Of a stretch of DNA of 12,232 nucleotides, positions 7,163 to 12,232 are shown in pieces. Under the pieces are notes generated by a model. That model had not been told where the DNA came from. It did not search any database and worked only from the letters and a program-made list of their open reading frames with translations. The DNA is from Verrucomicrobiales bacterium. GTDB taxonomy: Bacteria; Verrucomicrobiota; Verrucomicrobiia; Verrucomicrobiales; DEV007. Position 1 is the first letter of the stretch; the number at the start of each line of letters is the position of its first letter. The stretch is from positions 1 through 12,232 of the forward strand of contig NZSO01000034.1 in assembly GCA_002696885.1 (NCBI GenBank). The letters run 5' to 3'. The translations under genes were made by a program, and so were the position numbers.

Positions 7163-7846
7163 ATGTCTCTAGAAATTGATGTTTTAACGATTTTCCCAGA
7201 ATTAGTTCGGGTGCCTCTCTCAGAGAGTATAATGGGTAGGGCGTCTGATAAAGGACATGTCACTACACGGGTACATGATCTGAGAGAATGGACCACAGAT
7301 AATCACAAAAAAGTCGATGATGAACCATATGGTGGAGGGCCTGGAATGGTAATGAAGCCAGAGCCTTTTTTTGCGGCGGTTAATGATCTTAAAAAACAGA
7401 ATACAACAGTTGTTTTGATGACTCCACAGGGCAAAAAGTATAATCAAAAAGTTGCGGAGTCATATGCGGAGTCATCGTCGCATTTAATTATTCTTTGTGG
7501 TCATTACGAGGGGGTTGATCATAGAGTAGTCAAATATTTAGTGGATGAGGAGATTTCGATTGGTGACTATGTTTTAACAAATGGTGCCATCGCGGCTGTG
7601 GTTTTTATTGACTCGATAGCCCGGCTCATACCCGGTGTTTTAGGTGATGGTCGGTCAAATGTTGAAGAATCTTTCTCTGTCTACGATGGTATTTTGGAGG
7701 CACCTTCTTACACGAGGCCTGCCGAATTCAACGACATGAAGGTACCTGAAGTACTTATGTCTGGAAATCACAAAAAAATATTGGATTGGAAATATGAGGC
7801 GGCGCAGCAGAGAACCAAAGAGAATAGACCTGATTTGTTATCCTAA
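7163..7846 (+). CDS. trmD: tRNA (guanine-N1-)-methyltransferase TrmD
   Basis: A 227-residue SPOUT-class enzyme that uses S-adenosylmethionine to methylate G37 next to the anticodon in tRNAs with G36 (Leu, Pro and some Arg), preventing +1 frameshifting. Hallmarks are the N-terminal IDVLTIFPELV, VDDEPYGGGPGMVMKPEP (about 51-68), the trefoil-knot cofactor site LCGHYEGVDHRV (111-122) and IGDYVLTNGA (133-142), R154 in SIARLIPGVLG, and the C-terminal APSYTRP and VLMSGNHKKI. The catalytic base, D169 in E. coli, is a glutamate here (VEESF, E169), a conservative change. Elsewhere trmD often lies in an rpsP-rimM-trmD-rplS cluster; here it follows prfB and faces a tRNA-Pro gene. There is no Shine-Dalgarno site; overlapping small AT palindromes lie just before the ATG. 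Confidence 0.96.
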   Translation: MSLEIDVLTIFPELVRVPLSESIMGRASDKGHVTTRVHDLREWTTDNHKKVDDEPYGGGPGMVMKPEPFFAAVNDLKKQNTTVVLMTPQGKKYNQKVAESYAESSSHLIILCGHYEGVDHRVVKYLVDEEISIGDYVLTNGAIAAVVFIDSIARLIPGVLGDGRSNVEESFSVYDGILEAPSYTRPAEFNDMKVPEVLMSGNHKKILDWKYEAAQQRTKENRPDLLS

Positions 7847-7853
7847 GATTTAA

Positions 7854-7930
7854 TGGTCGGGCCAGCGGGATTTGAACCCACGACCTCTTCACCCCCAGTG
7901 AAGCGCGCTACCAAACTGCGCTATGGCCCG
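7854..7930 (-). tRNA. tRNA-Pro (anticodon GGG), CCA encoded
   Basis: The minus strand folds as a complete 77-base cloverleaf. The acceptor stem is CGGGCCA (from 7930) paired with TGGCCCG, followed by discriminator A and an encoded CCA (7856-7854). The D arm has GCGC/GCGC with loop AGTTTGGTA. The anticodon stem CTTCA/TGAAG closes the loop CTGGGGG, with anticodon GGG at 7896-7894 and G37 at 7893. The T arm is GTGGG-TTCAAAT-CCCGC. It decodes CCC and CCU proline codons. It is tail to tail with trmD, 7 bp from that stop codon. The upstream side (7931-8075) is shared with argC; I could not settle a promoter there. Confidence 0.97.
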
Positions 7931-8075
7931 ATATATGATTAAAATCTATATTCTTTTGCTATTCTGAGACATTTGACCACAAGTTATTACGAAGCAAGAG
8001 AAAACACCTAGGGTCTTAACTTTAACTGAGTGAAAAACAAAGTTGCTTTGAGACGAGCTGAAAGCGACGTTATCC

Positions 8076-9131
8076 ATGATGACAGACTCTGAACCTATTA
8101 AAGTCGCGGTTTTAGGAGCCAGTGGTTATTCTGGTTCTGAACTTATTCGTATTTTACTAAATCACCAAAAGTCGAATCTCGTTTGTGTTACCTCTCGAGC
8201 AGAGTCTGGAAAATCTATCTCAGATGTATTTCCTAGGCTTAGAGGTCATAATATCGCGGATTCACTTTGTTTTGAAGAGCCTACAGTAGAAAATGTTATC
8301 AAAAGTGGAGCAAAGATCGTTTTTCTTGCACTGCCTCATGGTGTCGCAGCAAATTATGCTGTCTCTTTACTTGAGGAGGGTATCCGAGTTATTGATCTAA
8401 GTGCTGATTTTAGGATCAAGAACCCATCAACCTATAAGGAATTTTATGGAGAGACTCATCCTGCTCCTGAAAAACTGGAAGAGGCTGTTTATGGTTTGCC
8501 TGAAATTAGACCTGAGGAGATTTCAAAAGCGAACCTTCTGGCATCACCAGGGTGCTATCCAACGAGCATATTGTTACCTTTATTACCTCTCCTTAAAAGT
8601 CAACTCGTAGAGTCCTCATCTATTCATGTAGTTAGTATGAGTGGTACTAGCGGAGCTGGTAAGACGCCAAGTGTACAACTTCTGTTTGCGGAATGCAATG
8701 AAAGTGTTCGTGCCTATTCTGTTCCAAAGCATAGGCATTTATCTGAGATTGAACAAGAGCTCTCAATTGCCGCAGGTGAGACTATTAGTATTTCATTTAC
8801 TCCTGTCCTAGTACCAATCACTGCGGGTATTGCCAGTGTCATTTATGTTACTTCTGAGGGAATTACAAATGCTAAAGATATTCACAAAATATTAGAATCA
8901 GCTTATAGTGATTGCCCTTTTGTCAGAATCCTTGATGAGGGTGTCACGCCAGACACAAAAAACGTCAAAGGGACAAATTACATAGATATTGGATATAGTT
9001 ATGATCAAAGAACAAATCGTATAATCCTAATGAGCGCTGAGGATAACTTAATAAAAGGAGCTTCAGGTCAAGCCATTCAGAGCTTTAACTTAATGTGCGG
9101 GTTTGATATTCAAACTGGGCTCAATCTATAA
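8076..9131 (+). CDS. argC: N-acetyl-gamma-glutamyl-phosphate reductase
   Basis: A 351-residue cytosolic enzyme that reduces N-acetylglutamyl-5-phosphate to the semialdehyde with NADPH, the third step of arginine synthesis. The Rossmann dinucleotide motif is VAVLGASGYSGSELIRIL near the N-terminus. The catalytic cysteine is C160 in SPGCYPTSILLPLLPLL. The catalytic histidine lies in KHRHLSEIEQEL. SMSGTSGAGK marks the substrate domain, and the C-terminal SAEDNLIKGASGQAIQSFNLM is typical. Length and motifs fit the long ArgC type. Two adjacent ATG codons (8076, 8079) could each start it, which changes one residue. It is the first gene of an argC-argJ-argB-argD run on one strand, and the 145-bp region before it, shared with the tRNA gene, is the natural place for the operon promoter. 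I saw no clear ARG box there. Confidence 0.96.
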   Translation: MMTDSEPIKVAVLGASGYSGSELIRILLNHQKSNLVCVTSRAESGKSISDVFPRLRGHNIADSLCFEEPTVENVIKSGAKIVFLALPHGVAANYAVSLLEEGIRVIDLSADFRIKNPSTYKEFYGETHPAPEKLEEAVYGLPEIRPEEISKANLLASPGCYPTSILLPLLPLLKSQLVESSSIHVVSMSGTSGAGKTPSVQLLFAECNESVRAYSVPKHRHLSEIEQELSIAAGETISISFTPVLVPITAGIASVIYVTSEGITNAKDIHKILESAYSDCPFVRILDEGVTPDTKNVKGTNYIDIGYSYDQRTNRIILMSAEDNLIKGASGQAIQSFNLMCGFDIQTGLNL

Positions 9132-9146
9132 TTTTAGTCTCAAATT

Positions 9147-9168
9147 TTAGAGGAGTTTTAACCCCTAA
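9147..9168 (+). other. Small imperfect hairpin in the argC-argJ spacer
   Basis: TTAGAGG (9147-9153) can pair with CCCCTAA (9162-9168) around an eight-base loop, with six pairs and one A-C mismatch. It fills much of the 55-bp gap between argC and argJ. A run of five T starts soon after, but not directly, so it is a poor intrinsic terminator. It could tune mRNA stability or partial read-through, or be chance. Confidence 0.2.
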
Positions 9169-9186
9169 GAATTAACATTTTTAACC

Positions 9187-10404
9187 ATGAGAAGGGCAAA
9201 AACTTTGAATATGCCGAAAGGCTTTAGGGCTTCAGGAATTGCCTCAGGCATAAAAGACAATAATAAATTGGACTTGGGTTTAATAATTTCAGAATGCCCT
9301 ACGGTTTGTGCTGCTGCCTTTACAACTAACAAGATTCAAGCAGCTCCAGTCAAATTATCAAAGAAACATCTTCGTCGATCTAATATCAAAGCTGTGATAG
9401 TAAACAGCGGAAACGCCAATGCATGTAATGGTGAGAAGGGTTATGAAGACGCCTTATTGATGTCGAAATCTATTGCTGATGAGTTAAATATTAAACCATG
9501 GCAGGTTTTCACATGCTCCACCGGTATTATTGGTTATCCTTTACCGATAAATAATATTTGCTCTGCGGCTCCAACATTGGTTAAGAGTTTAAAAACTACA
9601 GGATGGAGTCGCTTTTCTAAAGCAATCATGACCAGTGATAGTGTTAATAAGGTCACATCAATTCAGATTAAAATGGGTGGAAAAAAAGTCACAATCACAG
9701 GTGCTGCAAAAGGGTCTGGGATGATTGCTCCTAACATGGCTACTATGCTTGCTTTTATCGTTACTGATGCTGCTGTTAATGAGAAAGATCTTAAAGTTAT
9801 AACAAAGGATGCAGTCGACGACTCATTTAATTCTATTAGTGTTGATGGGGACATGAGCACTAATGATACAGTGATGGTCATGGCTAATGGAGCAGCTCAT
9901 AATCCAATGCCTAAATCAAAGTCTGATGACCTTCTTAATTTTAGAGAAGGCTTAAAAGAGGTGATGATAGATCTTGCCAAAAAGTTAGTTAAAGATGGTG
10001 AGGGCGTAACTAAATTTGTTACCCTTGAAGTAAATGGCGCAGTATCCTCTAAAGATGCCCGAAAAGTGACAAAAGCGGTCTCTGAGTCATCATTAGTCAA
10101 GTGCTCATTGAATGGATCAGATCCTAATTGGGGAAGAATTATTGATGCGGTTGGTTATTCTGGTGCCAAAGTTGAAGAGGAACGAGTAGATATATTTTTT
10201 GGTGAATCTGCTGCTGCTTTGGGTGGAGTGGTTGCAAGTACCCCGATTGGAAAACTTAAGAGAGAAGTTTCAAAAAAAGCGTTTACTATTCGCATTAATC
10301 TCAATTTAGGGAAAGCTTCTCATCGTGTTTTTACCTCAGATCTTTCTGAAGAATACGTTTCATATAATAGGCTTGAGTATGCTCTAAAGATTCAGGGAAA
10401 TTGA
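9187..10404 (+). CDS. argJ: Glutamate N-acetyltransferase / ornithine acetyltransferase ArgJ
   Basis: A 405-residue enzyme that moves the acetyl group from N-acetylornithine to glutamate, releasing ornithine and regenerating N-acetylglutamate; some family members also use acetyl-CoA. The proenzyme cleaves itself into alpha and beta chains at the Ala-Thr bond in KGSGMIAPNMATMLAFIVTD, leaving T186 as N-terminal nucleophile. Other family signatures are PTVCAAAFTTNKIQAAPV, VNSGNANACNG, CSTGIIGYPLP (oxyanion-hole region), FNSISVDGDMSTNDTV and NGSDPNWGRIIDAVGYSG. ArgJ implies the cyclic acetyl pathway, in which ArgE is not needed. Whether this ArgJ is bifunctional cannot be read from the sequence. 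It lies 55 bp after argC and 72 bp before argB. The ATG at 9187 gives an eight-residue lead before another possible start (M9); no Shine-Dalgarno site favours either. Confidence 0.96.
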   Translation: MRRAKTLNMPKGFRASGIASGIKDNNKLDLGLIISECPTVCAAAFTTNKIQAAPVKLSKKHLRRSNIKAVIVNSGNANACNGEKGYEDALLMSKSIADELNIKPWQVFTCSTGIIGYPLPINNICSAAPTLVKSLKTTGWSRFSKAIMTSDSVNKVTSIQIKMGGKKVTITGAAKGSGMIAPNMATMLAFIVTDAAVNEKDLKVITKDAVDDSFNSISVDGDMSTNDTVMVMANGAAHNPMPKSKSDDLLNFREGLKEVMIDLAKKLVKDGEGVTKFVTLEVNGAVSSKDARKVTKAVSESSLVKCSLNGSDPNWGRIIDAVGYSGAKVEEERVDIFFGESAAALGGVVASTPIGKLKREVSKKAFTIRINLNLGKASHRVFTSDLSEEYVSYNRLEYALKIQGN

Positions 10405-10428
10405 TTCTCTTGATTTGTCGAGTAAACT
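10401..10428 (+). promoter_or_regulatory. Weak candidate promoter ahead of argB
   Basis: TTGATT (10401-10406) and TAAACT (10423-10428), separated by 16 bp, each match the sigma70 consensus at four of six positions. They start at the argJ stop codon, within the 72-bp argJ-argB gap, the longest gap inside the arg cluster. A secondary internal promoter is possible; a chance match is equally likely. Confidence 0.2.
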
Positions 10429-10476
10429 ACCTCCTTCACGATCAACTACAGGCTCGTGATTTTTTTAGAATTTTTC

Positions 10477-11373
10477 ATGACATTACACAAAGAGTTTTTA
10501 AAAGAGCATATCAATAAGGCAGGCATTCTTATTGAAGCCCTTCCATATATCCAAGATTTTAGAGGAAAATGTATTCTGGTAAAAGTTGGAGGATCAGCAA
10601 TGGAAGATGTGGAGCTCTTAGATGCTCTTTTGAGAGATGTTGTTTTACTTGAGGCAGTAGGAATCAATCCTGTAGTTGTTCATGGTGGAGGGAAGGCAAT
10701 ATCGAATGCAATGGCAAATTCTGGGATAGAGCCCCGATTCGTTTCTGGTCAAAGATATACTGATCCTGATACAATGAGGATTGTTGAAGAAACCCTTGTG
10801 AATGAGGTTAATCCAAATTTAGTGAGTCTCGTGCACTCTCATGGAGGAAGAGCAAAAGGAATTCATGGGGCAGAGGTTTTTATCTCAAAAAAAATGAAAG
10901 CCAATTGTGAAGATTCAGAAGATGCTGATCTTGGTTTGGTGGGAGAAGTCGTTAAATGCCAAACAGAGGAAATAAAAAAATTAACTGATCAGGAAATTAT
11001 ACCAATATTGTCGCCTGTTTCTATTGAGGAAAACTCTCATACAGTTCTAAATACGAATGCCGATATTGCTGCAAGTTCATTAGCTGCAGCGATGCATGTG
11101 GATAAGTTAGTTTATATTAGTGATGTTTTAGGTGTTCTCAGAGATCCCGAGGATGACGCGACATTAATTAATACGATCAAATGCTCTGAGGTGAAAGGGC
11201 TTTCTGAGGAGGGTATAATTACAGGAGGGATGCTACCAAAATTAAACTCAGCTATTCATGCTATTGAGTCAGGAGTTGGTAAAGTACACATGATTGATGG
11301 CCGGATCCCTCATTCATTACTTCTAGAAATATTTACTAAAACGGGTATAGGTACGGAAATAGTGCCATCATGA
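10477..11373 (+). CDS. argB: Acetylglutamate kinase
   Basis: A 298-residue amino-acid kinase that phosphorylates N-acetylglutamate with ATP, usually the controlled step of the cyclic arginine pathway. Visible motifs are KVGGSAMED (K36, G38, G39; many homologues have GGN), VVVHGGGKAIS with the HGGG loop at 69-72, FVSGQRYTDPDTMRIVEE, VLNTNADIAASSLAAAM, KLVYISDVLGVL and the C-terminal GGMLPKLNSAIHAIESGV. The first ~27 residues form a helix ending in LIEALPYIQDFRG. This is the N-terminal extension of hexameric, arginine-inhibited ArgB enzymes, so feedback inhibition is expected (family knowledge applied by inference). I prefer ATG 10477 to the in-frame GTG at 10456, which would add seven hydrophobic residues not seen in relatives. 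Its stop codon overlaps the argD start. Confidence 0.95.
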   Translation: MTLHKEFLKEHINKAGILIEALPYIQDFRGKCILVKVGGSAMEDVELLDALLRDVVLLEAVGINPVVVHGGGKAISNAMANSGIEPRFVSGQRYTDPDTMRIVEETLVNEVNPNLVSLVHSHGGRAKGIHGAEVFISKKMKANCEDSEDADLGLVGEVVKCQTEEIKKLTDQEIIPILSPVSIEENSHTVLNTNADIAASSLAAAMHVDKLVYISDVLGVLRDPEDDATLINTIKCSEVKGLSEEGIITGGMLPKLNSAIHAIESGVGKVHMIDGRIPHSLLLEIFTKTGIGTEIVPS

Positions 11374-12232
11374 GTAATAGAGACGAAATAACTATCAGCT
11401 TATATGATAAGTATATAGTTCCCAACTATGGCAGATTTCCAATAATGCCAGTCAAAGGGAATGGGTCGTTTTTATATGATGAAGATGACAACCGATACCT
11501 TGATTTTAGCGGTGGAATTGCAGTCAATTCTTTGGGGCATTCAAATGAGAAAATGGTTCAAGTTTTGGCTGATCAATCGTCACAATTAATTCATTGTTCC
11601 AATCTATATCAACCAAGAATACAGGGAGAATTAGCAAAAATTATAACTGAAGAGATTATTGGATATGAGGGTAAATGCTTTTTTTGTAATAGTGGGGCTG
11701 AAGCGAATGAGGCACTGATTAAAATTGCAAGAAAATTTGGAGAAATAAACCCAGGCCCATCAGGGGCTCCTAGAAGAGAAATAATTTCATTTAACGGGTC
11801 TTTTCATGGAAGAACAACTGGGGGGATGGCTGCTACTGCACAAATAAAAATAAAATCTGGATTTGGTCCATTGATGGAAGGATTTAAACATGTTGATTTC
11901 AATGATATTAGTGGATTGGAGAAGGCTGTTACTGAAGATACGGCAGCGATTTTACTTGAACCTATACAAGGAGAGGGAGGAATTAATGTCGCCAATAAGG
12001 AATTTTTATTAAGATGTGAGTCAATATGTAATGAAAAAAATATACTCCTTCTTTTTGATGAAGTTCAGTGTGGAATAGGAAGATGTGGAGCCCTTAATGG
12101 ATGGCAGGCAATTGATGGAGCAGAAAACATTATGCCTGATGCTGTTTCGTGGGCCAAGGCTATGGGAGGAGGCTTCCCGATCGGGGCTGTTTGGATCAAG
12201 TCAAGAGAAACCAATGATGGAAAATTGTGCAA
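11370..12232 (+). CDS. argD: Acetylornithine aminotransferase, 3' end outside the window
   Basis: The ATG at 11370 overlaps the argB stop in an ATGA junction, pointing to translational coupling. The frame stays open to the right edge, giving 287 of an expected ~390-400 residues. It is a class III, PLP-dependent aminotransferase that makes N-acetylornithine from the semialdehyde with glutamate as amino donor. Visible motifs are YDKYIVPNYGRFPIMPVKG, LDFSGGIAVNSLGH, the phosphate-binding NSGAEANEALIKIAR (S108-G109-A110), FHGRTTGGMAATAQ, EPIQGEGGIN, FDEVQCGIGRCG with D230 for the PLP pyridine nitrogen, and SWAKAMGGGFPIGA with Schiff-base lysine K263. Many relatives have DEVQTG.GRTG; the two cysteines here are mild variants. 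Membership of the arg cluster favours acetylornithine over ornithine, GABA or succinyl-DAP substrates, though ArgD enzymes can also serve lysine synthesis. Confidence 0.95.
   Translation, partial: MSNRDEITISLYDKYIVPNYGRFPIMPVKGNGSFLYDEDDNRYLDFSGGIAVNSLGHSNEKMVQVLADQSSQLIHCSNLYQPRIQGELAKIITEEIIGYEGKCFFCNSGAEANEALIKIARKFGEINPGPSGAPRREIISFNGSFHGRTTGGMAATAQIKIKSGFGPLMEGFKHVDFNDISGLEKAVTEDTAAILLEPIQGEGGINVANKEFLLRCESICNEKNILLLFDEVQCGIGRCGALNGWQAIDGAENIMPDAVSWAKAMGGGFPIGAVWIKSRETNDGKLC

Noticed and set aside
7153..7163. TGAATAATTCA as an arginine-repressor (ARG box) half-site pair
   Set aside because: The halves are separated by one base rather than the four of a standard ARG box, and the site lies before trmD, not before an arg gene.
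7973..7978. TTGACC as the -35 of an argC promoter
   Set aside because: The -35 hexamer is good, but no acceptable -10 occurs 16-19 bases downstream; the sequence there is AAGAGA-like.
10456..10476. GTG 10456 as the argB start
   Set aside because: It adds seven mostly hydrophobic residues (MIFLEFF) ahead of an ATG that already gives the expected ArgB N-terminal helix; neither start has a Shine-Dalgarno site to decide otherwise.
1..12232. Mobile elements, CRISPR arrays, prophage attachment at the tRNA
   Set aside because: There is no transposase, integrase, direct-repeat array or duplicated tRNA 3' end in view; gene content on both sides of the tRNA is housekeeping.

Overview
The window is ordinary chromosomal DNA from an AT-rich bacterium, most likely a marine Verrucomicrobiota of the Opitutae type. 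The evidence is a PSCyt2/PSD1 (DUF1549/DUF1553) gene followed by a DUF1501 gene, a pairing largely confined to the Planctomycetota-Verrucomicrobiota-Lentisphaerota group, together with the style of RecO, TrmD and the argC-argJ-argB-argD cluster. This assignment is inferred from remembered family patterns, not from a search. I see no mobile element, phage gene or CRISPR array, and no stretch over 300 bases lacks a gene.

Layout. Bases 2-3711 (+) hold the 3' part of a large PSCyt2-LamG-PSD1 protein and a complete DUF1501 protein with a twin-arginine leader, probably a cell-envelope pair. Bases 3756-4349 (-) encode a HAD phosphatase of the beta-phosphoglucomutase-like group. Divergent from it, 4449-5402 (+) encodes a GT-B glycosyltransferase that resembles SenB, the selenosugar synthase of selenoneine biosynthesis, with no senA or senC partner in view. 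Bases 5436-5981 (-) encode a short RecO. Divergent from recO across only 36 bp is prfB (6018-7137, +), which must be read through a programmed +1 frameshift at 6096-6102, and then trmD (7163-7846, +). A tRNA-Pro(GGG) gene with encoded CCA lies at 7854-7930 (-), tail to tail with trmD. From 8076 to the right edge runs argC-argJ-argB-argD (+), with argD cut by the window end.

How they work together. The four arg genes cover N-acetylglutamate to N-acetylornithine, plus the acetyl-recycling step that yields ornithine. ArgB carries the N-terminal helix typical of arginine-inhibited enzymes. prfB, trmD and the tRNA form a translation-fidelity neighbourhood: the tRNA carries the G36-G37 that TrmD recognises and methylates. 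None of the nine start codons in view has a Shine-Dalgarno motif at the usual spacing. The clear AGGAGG with a role I can assign sits inside prfB, at the frameshift site.

I found no clearly undescribed system. The most interesting items are the orphan SenB-like gene and the contrast between missing initiation Shine-Dalgarno sites and the intact frameshift-stimulating one.
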